Source: DASXUG01 sp036504995
GTDB lineage: Bacteria > Pseudomonadota > Gammaproteobacteria > Burkholderiales > Methylophilaceae
DNA: 64,000 nucleotides
Reading direction: 5' to 3'
Assembly (NCBI GenBank): GCA_036504995.1
Contig: DASXUG010000005.1
Coordinates: 186,001-250,000, forward strand
Of this stretch, positions 1-8,102 are shown piece by piece. Each line of letters opens with the position of its first letter. The first letter of the stretch is position 1. The notes beneath the pieces were generated by a model. That model had not been told where the DNA came from. It did not search any database and saw nothing but the letters and a program-made list of their open reading frames with translations. Made by a program: the position numbers and the translations under genes.

Positions 1-1
1 A

Positions 2-874
2 CGCTTACCAGACGATAACGATGGTTTGATAGAAGCAGCCTGTGCATATTACCACTGCCAATCATTACTGCCGACCGCGGGCTCTCAAGCAGCATTACAA
101 GCACTGCCAAAACTAAGGCCACATTGCCATATCGCCATGCCAACGCATATGTACCAAGAACATGCGCATGCGTGGTTGCAACACGGGCATCAAGTCAGCC
201 TGTTTCATAACGAACCCGATACTGACTTAATGAATCAAATTGATGTGCTGCTGGTTTGCAACCCGAACAATCCCACTGGAAAGTTATTCGCCAAAGCAGA
301 CTTACTGCAATGGCACCAACAACTGTCAAAACGAGGTGCTTGGCTCATCGTAGATGAAGCCTTTATAGATACAACACCCGACAATAGCATGGCCGATCAA
401 GCCCATATAGATGGTTTATTTGTGTTGCGCTCTATCGGCAAGTTTTTTGGTTTAGCTGGTACTCGGGTAGGCTTTCTACTTGCAGCAAGTGGTTATCTAA
501 ACCAAGTGCAAGAAACTCTTGGCCCATGGACCATTGCTGGGTCTAGCCGCCATATTACAAAACTCGTGTTGCAAGATAGACATTGGCAACAAAGTACCCG
601 GCGAAATCTTATCTCTGAAAGTGACAAGTTAAAAAACTTACTAACAGCGCACCAGTTGCCCCCCAATGGCGGCACGTCTTTATTTCAATTTGTGCTGCAC
701 TCGCAAGCAGCCGAAATTCAACACCTGCTTGCCAAGCAAGGCATTTGGGTAAGACTGTTTAAGGAAGCAAAGGCGTTACGCTTTGGGCTACCACCCGCTT
801 CGGAGTGGGGGAGATTAGAGGCCGCCTTGGCTGGGCTTTCATCGCCAATCTTGAATGGTCAACCAATTATTTAA
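2..874 (+). CDS. cobD: Threonine-phosphate decarboxylase CobD, 5'-truncated by the window edge
   Basis: PLP-dependent fold-type I enzyme that decarboxylates L-threonine O-3-phosphate to (R)-1-aminopropan-2-yl phosphate, the linker of the cobalamin nucleotide loop. The frame is open to the left edge (RLPDDNDGLIEAA...), so the N-terminus lies outside the window and the TTG at 26 is not the real start. Visible family marks are GSQAALQALP near the start, CNPNNPTG (substrate/PLP loop), VDEAFID, and the PLP-lysine segment LRSIGKFFGLAG. It lies on the strand opposite cobT-cobS-cobC but in the same pathway. Histidinol-phosphate aminotransferase is the nearest look-alike; the GSQAALQALP and LRSIGKFFGLAG signatures and the cob neighbours favour CobD. 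Confidence 0.9.
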   Translation, partial: RLPDDNDGLIEAACAYYHCQSLLPTAGSQAALQALPKLRPHCHIAMPTHMYQEHAHAWLQHGHQVSLFHNEPDTDLMNQIDVLLVCNPNNPTGKLFAKADLLQWHQQLSKRGAWLIVDEAFIDTTPDNSMADQAHIDGLFVLRSIGKFFGLAGTRVGFLLAASGYLNQVQETLGPWTIAGSSRHITKLVLQDRHWQQSTRRNLISESDKLKNLLTAHQLPPNGGTSLFQFVLHSQAAEIQHLLAKQGIWVRLFKEAKALRFGLPPASEWGRLEAALAGLSSPILNGQPII

Positions 875-927
875 TCAGACTGAATTAATCAACCTATTAG
901 ATTTTGTATTTTAGAAAGTAGTATCCC

Positions 928-1800
928 GTGGAGTTATTGTTTGTTTTTGGCCGATTGGCATTGTCTTTAGCCTCTAATGTGTATCAAAAAAAGTTAACTG
1001 AAGCTGGCTTGCCCCCGTTTTATATCGTTTTTGCCATTTACGTCGTGTTGGGTTTGCTTAGTCTGCCTTTGATAGCAACCGTGCAAGTTTCAAACTTGGG
1101 CCATCCATTCTGGCTAAATATTTCGCTAGCATCATTGTTTGATGTGAGTGGCTGGATGTTCTTAGTATTGTCTTTATCTAAAACTGATTTATCCGTATTT
1201 GGCCCGCTGAATGCATATAAAGTCGTTTTCTCATTATTGCTAGCGGTAATTTTTCTACACGAGTTACCTAATGCTCAGGGCTTGATTGGGGTATCGATCA
1301 TTATTCTGGGTAGCTTTTTACTCACGCCGTCGAATCAACAAACCCAACTAAGAAAGATACCTGCGCTACTCAAAGACAAAGGTGTACAAGCACGTTTTCT
1401 ATCCATCGCGTTGTTTTCAGTGGGGACGATATTCTTAAAAAATGCCGTTATCCTCGGCAGCCCGTTGTCTGCGCTGATCTTCTGGTCGCTGATTGGCTTG
1501 TCATTAGCCATGCTTAGCAACCATCTGCTATTACCTCACAGCATGCGCACTTATTTAAACAAATCAAAAGCGCACCTACCAACCATATTGAGCGTTGGCG
1601 TGATGGTATTTTTTATGCAATATTTCACGCTCGTGTTGCTACGCGAAATGTTAATCGCCTATGCGCTCGCCTTATTTCAGCTGGGCATGGTGATTCAGGT
1701 ACTGATCGGCTATAGAGTATTTAATGAAAAAGATGTAGGTAGAAAGTTATTGGCTGCAGTTGTGATGATGACAGGCAGCGTAATGGTGCTGCTAGCCTAA
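928..1800 (+). CDS. EamA-like DMT-superfamily permease
   Basis: Integral inner-membrane protein of 290 residues with about ten hydrophobic helices and an internal duplication, the layout of the drug/metabolite transporter (EamA) family. The first repeat ends around LHELPNAQGLIGVSIIILG and the second around NEKDVGRKLLAAVVMM, both typical helix 4-5 junctions. The start is GTG at 928, with only a weak purine stretch upstream. It sits between cobD and the convergent cobTSC operon, so a role in moving a corrinoid precursor or amino acid is possible, but no residue shows the substrate. Confidence 0.75.
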   Translation: MELLFVFGRLALSLASNVYQKKLTEAGLPPFYIVFAIYVVLGLLSLPLIATVQVSNLGHPFWLNISLASLFDVSGWMFLVLSLSKTDLSVFGPLNAYKVVFSLLLAVIFLHELPNAQGLIGVSIIILGSFLLTPSNQQTQLRKIPALLKDKGVQARFLSIALFSVGTIFLKNAVILGSPLSALIFWSLIGLSLAMLSNHLLLPHSMRTYLNKSKAHLPTILSVGVMVFFMQYFTLVLLREMLIAYALALFQLGMVIQVLIGYRVFNEKDVGRKLLAAVVMMTGSVMVLLA

Positions 1801-1823
1801 AGTAGTTGTGAAAACTAGCTCAA

Positions 1824-2390
1824 TTAATGATTAACATACGCAACTTGCGTAACGGTTTCTTCTACAATGATTTTCGTCACGCTTGCATAAGCCACTTGAA
1901 ACTTAAAGGCATGAATCAACGGCAGGGAAAGCGCATCTGCCAGCAACGCCCGAATCACCCCTGCGTGGGTGAACATCACCGCAGTCTCTGTGTTTTCTGC
2001 AGTGATTTCAGACAAAAGTGCTTTGGCTCTCAGATGCAAGGCATGGAATGACTCACCATTGGGGGGCGCCTTCATCACATGCTCTTCAGCCCAAACATCA
2101 ATTGCCCCCTTGGGAATATCGCTCCACTTCTTCATTTCCCAATCACCAAAATTGAGCTCCATAATGCGCGGGTCGTAGCAAACTTCACCAAAATGCGTAA
2201 ACTGTTGCGCCAAGTGGGCACAACGTTGTAATGGGCTGCTGTAAATCTTTGCCGCTTCCAAATGGTTAAGTTTGTTTTTAACCATGGCCAACTCTTGCTC
2301 AAAACTCTCCGCTAAAGCCAAATCGGTCTGCCCATAGCAAGTGCCCATTTCAACCTGTGGAGTTGGGTGACGTACTAGATAGATTTGCAT
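1824..2390 (-). CDS. cobC: Histidine phosphatase, probable alpha-ribazole phosphatase CobC
   Basis: 188-residue member of the histidine phosphatase superfamily. The phosphoacceptor motif is at the N-terminus (VRHPTP, the RHxxP variant of RHG), the second catalytic histidine is in FTHAGVIRALL, and NFGDWEMKKW is the usual CobC/PhoE segment. It is the last gene of cobT-cobS-cobC and overlaps the end of cobS by 16 nt. In this context it most likely removes the 5'-phosphate of alpha-ribazole phosphate or of adenosylcobalamin phosphate. By sequence alone it could be another small phosphatase of the family; the operon decides the call. Confidence 0.85.
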   Translation of the reverse strand: MQIYLVRHPTPQVEMGTCYGQTDLALAESFEQELAMVKNKLNHLEAAKIYSSPLQRCAHLAQQFTHFGEVCYDPRIMELNFGDWEMKKWSDIPKGAIDVWAEEHVMKAPPNGESFHALHLRAKALLSEITAENTETAVMFTHAGVIRALLADALSLPLIHAFKFQVAYASVTKIIVEETVTQVAYVNH

Positions 2391-3136
2391 GCAAGCACAC
2401 CTAAGTAAAATGCAACTTCAGTAAGTTGTTGTGTTGCGCCTAGACAATCCCCTGTATAGCCGCCAATACGCTTGCTGATTACCAGACTAAACCAAGCCCA
2501 AACTAGCGCGACAAACCCCAAGGCAAAGCAATAAATACTGTTAAAAAAGACCAGAGGAAATAAACCCAAAAATAGCGCGATAAATAAATCCCGTTTGCTT
2601 AGTTGAGTCGCCAGTGGCTTGGCTTTACCACTCGATTTAACATAGCTTTGTGTTGCCATCACTAATACGGCACACAATCGACTTACACTATGACCCGCAA
2701 TCAGCACTAAAGGCACCATCCATATTGCAACGTGCGTAAGTGCTGTGTATTTAAGCAATAAGGTTAGAATAATTGCCACAGCACCATAACTACCGATGCG
2801 TGAATCTTGCATTATTGTGAGCACTTGCTCTTTTTCCCATCCACCCCCCAAGCCATCGACGGCATCAGTCAAGCCATCTTCATGAAACGCACCTGTGGCA
2901 TAAATGCTGGCAATCATACTCAAAATAATGGCGATGTCTTGCGTGAATATCTGACACGACAGCCAGAAAACTAATGCTGCGATTGCGCCGATCAGCCAGC
3001 CGACTAAAGGAAAGTATTTTGAAGCGCTATTTAAATCAGACTCTTGAAAGTTATCAACGCTGGGCACGGGAATACGGGTAAAAAATCCCAACGCGAGTAT
3101 CAGGTTACGCCACTCACGTACAACGCAATTAGGCAT
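2375..3136 (-). CDS. cobS: Adenosylcobinamide-GDP ribazoletransferase CobS
   Basis: Polytopic inner-membrane enzyme of 253 residues that joins adenosylcobinamide-GDP to alpha-ribazole (phosphate), the last assembly step of the cobalamin nucleotide loop. The family's acidic motif EDGLTDAVDGLGGG and the following DSRIGSYG are present, with several hydrophobic helices after them. FFTRIPVP near the N-terminus is also characteristic. It starts 8 nt inside the end of cobT and overlaps cobC at its 3' end, so the three genes are translationally coupled. The length is normal. Confidence 0.93.
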   Translation of the reverse strand: MPNCVVREWRNLILALGFFTRIPVPSVDNFQESDLNSASKYFPLVGWLIGAIAALVFWLSCQIFTQDIAIILSMIASIYATGAFHEDGLTDAVDGLGGGWEKEQVLTIMQDSRIGSYGAVAIILTLLLKYTALTHVAIWMVPLVLIAGHSVSRLCAVLVMATQSYVKSSGKAKPLATQLSKRDLFIALFLGLFPLVFFNSIYCFALGFVALVWAWFSLVISKRIGGYTGDCLGATQQLTEVAFYLGVLACKSI

Positions 3137-4166
3137 TGGCTTCGCTCACGCCTGCATCTTCAAAACTTGTCATATCGTTTAGAAAATTTACCGCAGCCTG
3201 TAACAGAGGATAAACCAATACCGCGCCTGTACCCTCACCTAAACGCAAATCTAAATTCAGCACAGGGGTTACGCCAAGATGCTGCAACATCAAGGCGTGA
3301 CCAGACTCGTGCGAGCAATGTGAAAACACACAATACTGCAAAAAGTTGGGCTGCATTTTTGCTGCAACCAATGCAGCGGCTGTTGAGATAAATCCATCGA
3401 CCAGCACGACTGCACTTTGACTGGCGGCTGCGAGCATTGCACCCACCATCATGGCAATTTCAAAGCCCCCCAAATACTGTAACACCGCTTGAGGAGTACT
3501 GAGCGATCCGCTATGCGCTGCTACCGCTTGAGAGATAACCTTGGCTTTATGCTGCACACCTGCGTCATCTAAGCCCGTACCTCGCCCTGTACATTGGCTA
3601 GCTGGCAACCCACATAACACACTCATGATTGCCGCCGCAGAGGTTGTATTGCCGATACCCATTTCGCCAAACGCAAAAACATTACTGCCACTGACAACTG
3701 CAGCCTCGACAAGCTTTGCGCCAGTATCGAGCGCTTGCTGACATTGCGCTGGCGTCATGGCTGCCTGACTTAAAAAGTTTTGTGTTCCGTGTGCAATTTT
3801 GTGATGCAAAACTGGTACGGTGTCATCAAACGCATAATTCACTCCTGCATCGACAATATGTAGCTCAAAGCCCATCTGCTTGGCAAACACATTGATCGCG
3901 GCACCACCCCGCACAAAATTCAACACCATTTGCGCCGTCACCGCCTGTGGGTAAGGGCTAATACCCGCTTCTGTAATACCATGATCCCCAGCAAACACAA
4001 ATGCGGTTGGCTTTGACAGCCTTGGTGTCAGGGTTTGCTGAATTAAGCCAATTTGTCGCGCCAAAACTTCTAACTGACCAAGTGCACCCAAAGGCTTAGT
4101 TTTATGGTCTATTTTGTGTTGCAGCGTTAGCTCAAGCTTTTTATCTAATGGGGGTATCGTTTTCAT
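3129..4166 (-). CDS. cobT: Nicotinate-nucleotide-dimethylbenzimidazole phosphoribosyltransferase CobT
   Basis: 345-residue cytoplasmic enzyme making alpha-ribazole 5'-phosphate from nicotinate mononucleotide and dimethylbenzimidazole, which CobS uses next. Recognisable segments are KTKPLGALGQLE, FAGDHGITEAGISPYPQAVT, GEMGIGNTTSAAA, GRGTGLDDAG, and RLGEGTGAVL, which carries the catalytic glutamate. First gene of cobT-cobS-cobC. I found no cobalamin riboswitch in the roughly 100 nt upstream, which holds only the terminator of the next gene. The length is usual. Confidence 0.95.
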   Translation of the reverse strand: MKTIPPLDKKLELTLQHKIDHKTKPLGALGQLEVLARQIGLIQQTLTPRLSKPTAFVFAGDHGITEAGISPYPQAVTAQMVLNFVRGGAAINVFAKQMGFELHIVDAGVNYAFDDTVPVLHHKIAHGTQNFLSQAAMTPAQCQQALDTGAKLVEAAVVSGSNVFAFGEMGIGNTTSAAAIMSVLCGLPASQCTGRGTGLDDAGVQHKAKVISQAVAAHSGSLSTPQAVLQYLGGFEIAMMVGAMLAAASQSAVVLVDGFISTAAALVAAKMQPNFLQYCVFSHCSHESGHALMLQHLGVTPVLNLDLRLGEGTGAVLVYPLLQAAVNFLNDMTSFEDAGVSEANA

Positions 4167-4198
4167 ACGCCCATTTTACATGACATTATCTTGCTCAT

Positions 4199-4238
4199 AA
4201 AAAAACCCGTACGCCAAATGAAAGGCTGTACGGGTTTT
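4199..4238 (-). terminator. Intrinsic terminator of the alanine-rich lipoprotein gene
   Basis: On the minus strand an 11-bp stem (AAAACCCGTAC / GTACGGGTTTT) extended by GCC/GGC is followed by seven T (plus-strand A at 4199-4205). It lies 3' of the 4266-4595 gene and before cobT, so it insulates the two. A second small perfect inverted repeat (ATGCTAG/CTAGCAT, 4239-4258) sits just before it. Confidence 0.85.
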
Positions 4239-4265
4239 ATGCTAGTTTAAGCTAGCATTTTTGGT

Positions 4266-4595
4266 TTAGTGCTTTTCTGAGTCAGCTTTAGCAGCATCTT
4301 TAGCCGCTTGCACGGCATCTACTGCTGCATCTTTGGCTTCAGTCGCAGCCGCAGAAGTTGCTGCTGCTGCATCAGAAGCCGCAGCCTTAGTGGCATCTGC
4401 CGCATCTGACGCTGCTGCTTTAGTTGCATCGGCTGCGTCGGATGCTGCCGCAGTTGCTGCATCTTTAGTCGCATCTACGGCTTCCGCCGCTTTTTCTTTC
4501 ATGGCGTCAGCAGCTTCTTCTGACTTTTGACCACAAGCAGTCACCAGCATTGCACTCACAACACCCACTAACAAAGTACGTAATAATGTATTCAT
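4266..4595 (-). CDS. Alanine-rich lipoprotein with 11-residue repeats (LEA-like)
   Basis: 109-residue predicted lipoprotein of unknown function. The signal peptide ends in the lipobox LVTAC, then GQKSEE. The mature part is almost only Ala, Asp, Lys, Ser, Thr and Glu, and holds near-perfect 11-residue units (AAASDAADATK twice, then AAASDAAAATS) flanked by degenerate units. This period is typical of group-3 LEA-type amphipathic helices and of coiled coils in small periplasmic proteins. I chose the ATG at 4595 because GGAGAGAG lies just upstream, inside the longer GTG-started frame. A Kbp/LysM gene precedes it and a terminator follows. A stress or envelope-protective role is only a guess. Confidence 0.75.
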   Translation of the reverse strand: MNTLLRTLLVGVVSAMLVTACGQKSEEAADAMKEKAAEAVDATKDAATAAASDAADATKAAASDAADATKAAASDAAAATSAAATEAKDAAVDAVQAAKDAAKADSEKH

Positions 4596-4630
4596 ATCTC
4601 TCTCCACGTCATTAATAAATTATAAAAAAG

Positions 4631-5137
4631 TTAAGCCTCATTAGGCGGAATCCTCAACATTTGCCCTGGATATATCTTATCAGGGTTGCTGAGCATCGGT
4701 TTATTAGCCTCAAATATTTTCATGTAGGCATTGGCGTTACTATAAAACTCTTTTGCGATTTTTGACAATGTATCTCCACTTACCACGGTGTAGAACTTTG
4801 GTTCAGCTTCTGACTCTTTCACACCCAGCTGATCTTGTACGCTCTCAACACCTGCCACATTGCCACAACACAATAGAATTTTCTCTTTTATCTCTTGTGT
4901 ATCCGCCATCCCTTGCACAATCACTGTACCTGATGCAGCATCAAACCCAATCGTTAACCCATCTGCCGACAGATTCATTTTCGCCACATAGTCAGCGATC
5001 GCTTTGGCTGCAGCCTGATTCGCCGCATCAACATTGACTGGCGTAGGATCTTTTTTTGCCACTTCCTCTGCTGCTTTCGCCTCACCTGCACCCAAAAGCT
5101 TCTCACCAGCCTCTTTGATAAACGTAAACAAACCCAT
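4631..5137 (-). CDS. kbp: BON-LysM protein, Kbp/YgaU family
   Basis: 168-residue protein closely resembling E. coli Kbp (YgaU), a soluble potassium-binding protein. It starts with the family hallmark MGLFTFIKEAGEKL, followed by a BON domain (about residues 45-105, TIGFDAASGTVIVQG...GNVAGVESVQDQ). A C-terminal LysM domain (about 115-166) reads FYTVVSGDTLSKIAKEFY, then KPMLSNPDKIYPGQMLRIP. No signal peptide is visible, as in the E. coli protein. It lies 35 bp upstream of the repeat lipoprotein gene on the same strand and may be cotranscribed with it. Confidence 0.9.
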   Translation of the reverse strand: MGLFTFIKEAGEKLLGAGEAKAAEEVAKKDPTPVNVDAANQAAAKAIADYVAKMNLSADGLTIGFDAASGTVIVQGMADTQEIKEKILLCCGNVAGVESVQDQLGVKESEAEPKFYTVVSGDTLSKIAKEFYSNANAYMKIFEANKPMLSNPDKIYPGQMLRIPPNEA

Positions 5138-5282
5138 ATAACCCCCTTGTTAACAATTATGTGAATAATAAACAGTTAATTACGAGCGACAAGCTAACAC
5201 ACTCTAATCACAATAGTACCGCCCATAACAAAAATTAACATTTATTTAATTTAAGAATTATAGTGAGAAGCGCATTTTGTCC

Positions 5283-5312
5283 GTGACAGGGTGTAAATAT
5301 GTTTGCTATAAT
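5283..5312 (+). promoter_or_regulatory. Sigma-70 promoter of tRNA-Phe
   Basis: GTGACA (-35, five of six consensus bases) and a perfect TATAAT (5307-5312) are separated by 18 bp. A G+C-rich discriminator (CCGCGTC) follows, as usual for stable RNA promoters, and the tRNA begins about 30 nt further on. Confidence 0.7.
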
Positions 5313-5348
5313 CCGCGTCTTTCGCAATGTGCAAGCATTCGAAATGAT

Positions 5349-5424
5349 GGCCGGGTAGCTCAGTCGGTAGAGCAGCGGATTGAAAATCCGCGTGTCACAG
5401 GTTCGATTCCCGTCCCGGCCACCA
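5349..5424 (+). tRNA. tRNA-Phe (GAA)
   Basis: 76-nt cloverleaf with acceptor stem GGCCGGG/CCCGGCC, a TTCGATTC T-loop, anticodon GAA at 5382-5384 in the loop TTGAAAA, discriminator A at 5421 and an encoded CCA at 5422-5424. Confidence 0.97.
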
Positions 5425-5435
5425 GTATTAAATTA

Positions 5436-5461
5436 AGCTCACAGTGATGTGGGCTTTTTTT
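5436..5461 (+). terminator. Intrinsic terminator after tRNA-Phe
   Basis: 8-bp stem AGCTCACA/TGTGGGCT (one G-T pair) with a GTGA loop, followed by seven T. It lies 11 nt after the encoded CCA. The remaining 190 nt up to hemB hold only two short inverted repeats (5488-5512 and 5562-5594) and no gene that I can support. Confidence 0.85.
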
Positions 5462-5650
5462 ATTTCTAGCGCGCAGGTGTGAAAGTCTTAACCAGAAAGA
5501 CCTCTTGGTTAAGCGCAATTTTGGTTAGAATTAAAACTTAGCATCAATCACGTTATATGAGCCAATCAAGCGTACGGCTGGTCATGTTGATTGGTGAAGG
5601 CAGGGAGTCAGATGCAGCGCAAGCATGGCTCACGATGCATCTATATCAGA

Positions 5651-6649
5651 CTAATTGTCGTTTAACCAGCGCGCTACATCCATTGCATAATAGGTCAATA
5701 CACCATCTGCGCCAGCACGTTTAAACCCTAGCATGGCCTCTAATACACAAGCTTTTTCATCCAGCCAACCATTTTGCGCAGCGGCTTTAAGCATGGCGTA
5801 TTCACCGCTAACATGATAGGCATAGGTTGGCACACCAAACTCATCTTTTACGCGACGGACTATATCTAAATAGGGCATACCAGGCTTGACCATGACCATG
5901 TCTGCGCCCTCTTCAATATCCAAGGCAACCTCTTTGATCGCCTCGTCTGAGTTGGCGGGATCCATTTGGTAATTGTATTTATTACCTTTGCCTAGGTTGG
6001 CTGAAGAACCTACCGCATCTCTAAACGGCCCATAAAAGGCAGAGGCATACTTGGCTGAGTAAGCCAAAATACGCGTATAGATAAAGCCGTGTTCTTCCAG
6101 TGCATCACGTATTGCGCCGATGCGCCCATCCATCATATCGCTAGGGGCGACAATGTCGGCGCCTGCCTGAGCATGACATAGCGCTTGTTTGACCAAAACC
6201 TCAACGGTTTCGTCATTCAACACATAGCCCGTATCGTCGATCAGACCATCTTGGCCATGGGTGGTGTAGGGGTCAAGCGCCACGTCAGTGATCACCCCTA
6301 GTTCAGGGAAAGCGGCTTTCAGGGCTTTGATAGTGCGTGGAACCAAACCATCTGGGTTATATGCTTCTGCCGCATCTAAGCTTTTGAACTGTTGTGGCAC
6401 AACGGGAAATAGCGCAAGTGCAGGAATGCCCAATTTGACGCATTCTGCCGCCGTTTTCAGCAGGACATCGATGCTTTGACGTTGTACGCCTGGCATAGAC
6501 TTAACCGCTTCGGTTTTGTTTTCGCCTTCAAGCACAAACACGGGGTAAATCAGATCATTGGTGGTAAGTACATTTTCGCGCATTAGTCGGCGCGAAAACT
6601 CATCTCTACGCATACGGCGTGGGCGAATTGCAAGAAATTGATTTGTCAT
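5651..6649 (-). CDS. hemB: Delta-aminolevulinic acid dehydratase (porphobilinogen synthase) HemB
   Basis: 332-residue cytoplasmic enzyme that condenses two 5-aminolevulinates to porphobilinogen, the second common step of haem and corrinoid synthesis. Both active-site lysine segments are present: YSAKYASAFYGPFRDA and MVKPGMPYLD. DPYTTHGQDG and VAPSDMMDGR are also typical. The N-terminal RPRRMRRDEFSRRLMREN segment is the family arm. Transcribed alone on the minus strand, downstream of trpC and separated from it by a long inverted repeat. The length is usual for the family. Confidence 0.97.
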   Translation of the reverse strand: MTNQFLAIRPRRMRRDEFSRRLMRENVLTTNDLIYPVFVLEGENKTEAVKSMPGVQRQSIDVLLKTAAECVKLGIPALALFPVVPQQFKSLDAAEAYNPDGLVPRTIKALKAAFPELGVITDVALDPYTTHGQDGLIDDTGYVLNDETVEVLVKQALCHAQAGADIVAPSDMMDGRIGAIRDALEEHGFIYTRILAYSAKYASAFYGPFRDAVGSSANLGKGNKYNYQMDPANSDEAIKEVALDIEEGADMVMVKPGMPYLDIVRRVKDEFGVPTYAYHVSGEYAMLKAAAQNGWLDEKACVLEAMLGFKRAGADGVLTYYAMDVARWLNDN

Positions 6650-6669
6650 GTTGAACCCTTTTTTGAATT

Positions 6670-6790
6670 ACCACAGAGCACACGGAGTACACAGAGAGAA
6701 CCAATTACACTTCTGGTCTAAAGTTAGATTGCAGAAATCCCACTCAAGCGACACTTAGATTTTCTCTGTGCACCCTGTGTGCTCTGTGGT
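6670..6790. repeat. Long imperfect inverted repeat between trpC and hemB
   Basis: Arms at 6670-6697 and 6763-6790 match as inverted copies at 25 of 28 positions, with a roughly 65-nt loop. The arm begins ACCACAGAGCACAC and continues with ACACAGAGA. The ACCACAGAG...CACAGAG wording resembles an interspersed sequence often seen between genes in proteobacteria. It fills almost the whole trpC-hemB gap, so it may act as a structured RNA spacer or terminator. Confidence 0.7.
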
Positions 6791-6800
6791 GAAAAATCTT

Positions 6801-7589
6801 TTAGCCAAACACGCGAGCCAACTCTGCACCAGGGTCATCCTGACGCATAAACGCCTCGCCCACTAAAAAGCCATTGACGTGATGGCTGCGCATTAACGCC
6901 ACATCTTCTGGGGCAAAAATACCAGACTCGGTGATTACGAAACGGTCTTCTGGCATTTTTTCGAGTAAATCTAGCGTGGTTTGCAAAGTGACTTCAAATG
7001 TACGCAGATTGCGGTTGTTGATGCCAATGAGTGGCGTTTCTAGTTGCAAGGCAAGCTCCAACTCATCCGCATTATGCACTTCAACCAACACCGCCATGCC
7101 TAAATCATGCGAAGTTTCCTCAAGCTCACGCATCTGCGCCAACTCTAAAGCCGCCACGATCAGCAAAATACAATCTGCACCCATCGCTCGCGCTTCATAA
7201 ATTTGATAGGGGTCTATCATAAAGTCTTTACGCAACACTGGCAGTTTACAAGCCGCACGTGCCTGTTTTAGATATTGTGCAGAGCCTTGAAAATATTGCT
7301 CATCGGTCAATACAGACAGGCAAGCCGCACCCGCTTTTTCATAGCTTTTGGCAATTTCAGCAGGTTTAAAATCTGCACGAATAACGCCTTTAGATGGGCT
7401 GGCTTTTTTAATTTCTGCGATGACTGCAGGTTTGTTGGCGTCATCTTTTTTCACCAAATTACCTACAAAATCACGCGCATCTGGCTGCTTGTAGGCCTCT
7501 TCACGCAAATCATCCAGCGATTTAACCGTCAAGGCTTTGGCGACCTCTTCACGCTTGGTGGCTAAAATTTTATTTAAAATATCTGACAT
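6801..7589 (-). CDS. trpC: Indole-3-glycerol phosphate synthase TrpC
   Basis: 262-residue (beta-alpha)8 enzyme converting carboxyphenylaminodeoxyribulose phosphate to indole-3-glycerol phosphate. The motifs are intact: AEIKKASPSKGVI (catalytic Lys), VLRKDFMIDPYQI, IGINNRNLRTFEV and FVITESGI. Monofunctional, with no TrpF fusion. It is the last gene of the trp group, starting 3 nt after the DUF3465 gene, so it depends on the same transcript. trpF, trpB and trpA are not in the window, as expected for genomes with a split trp pathway. Confidence 0.97.
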   Translation of the reverse strand: MSDILNKILATKREEVAKALTVKSLDDLREEAYKQPDARDFVGNLVKKDDANKPAVIAEIKKASPSKGVIRADFKPAEIAKSYEKAGAACLSVLTDEQYFQGSAQYLKQARAACKLPVLRKDFMIDPYQIYEARAMGADCILLIVAALELAQMRELEETSHDLGMAVLVEVHNADELELALQLETPLIGINNRNLRTFEVTLQTTLDLLEKMPEDRFVITESGIFAPEDVALMRSHHVNGFLVGEAFMRQDDPGAELARVFG

Positions 7590-7592
7590 AAT

Positions 7593-8102
7593 TTACTCGT
7601 AAATTTTCCCGTTAAGTTTAATCCAACCAGCGGGATGATGACCGCTTGGATCACGATGCGTCCAGTGCACAACGCCACCTTTGGGGTTGTAAACATATTC
7701 CCCCCGAAAGGTAATGGTATCGCCCACTGCAATCTCGTCTATACGCTTGGCTAAATCAATATTGTGCGCAAACAATAAAGTTTGCCCACTGGCCACTTTC
7801 ACCAAAAACTTTTGATGCTTTAAGCCATTAGTATCGTCGGCTAACAACTTTACCACGCGGCCTGTATCTTCAACTTCTACCTGATAAGCTTTATCCGCAT
7901 AAAGTTTGGCAACATCTGGTAGTGCTGACGCACTTAAATCGCCGCTTAAAGATTTTAAATCTAAGGCTTGCGATGGCTGTTTTACATCAATCGCAGATTG
8001 ACTAGCACTTTCATGTGGTGATGTGGGCTCTGCCTTAAAACATGCGTTTAAGGCTAAACAGATCAAACACAACCATATTAAATGTGTATTGCTCTTTTTC
8101 AT
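7593..8102 (-). CDS. DUF3465 lipoprotein inside the trp operon
   Basis: 169-residue protein of unknown function. The N-terminus is a lipoprotein signal with lipobox LNAC (CLICLALNACF), followed by a linker of about 60 low-complexity residues. The C-terminal domain (about 75-169) matches my recollection of DUF3465: GRVVKLLADDTNGLKHQKFLV, then LLFAHNIDLAKRI, and ending GGVVHWTHRDPSGHHPAGWI. Its ATG overlaps the trpD stop (ATGA) and trpC begins 3 nt after it, so it is cotranslated with trp genes although nothing in it suggests a tryptophan enzyme. Confidence 0.75.
   Translation of the reverse strand: MKKSNTHLIWLCLICLALNACFKAEPTSPHESASQSAIDVKQPSQALDLKSLSGDLSASALPDVAKLYADKAYQVEVEDTGRVVKLLADDTNGLKHQKFLVKVASGQTLLFAHNIDLAKRIDEIAVGDTITFRGEYVYNPKGGVVHWTHRDPSGHHPAGWIKLNGKIYE

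Noticed and set aside
4167..4265. Cobalamin riboswitch upstream of cobT
   Set aside because: I looked for the B12-box core and found only a terminator and a small palindrome; none is seen upstream of nrdJ either.
4333..4530. Antisense Ala/Ser-rich ORF
   Set aside because: It is the reverse-strand shadow of the alanine-rich repeat lipoprotein gene, caused by its codon composition.
5488..5594. Two short inverted repeats (TTAACCA/TGGTTAA and CCAATCAA/TTGATTGG)
   Set aside because: Arms of 7-8 bp without T-runs, context or repetition elsewhere in the window; not distinguishable from chance.
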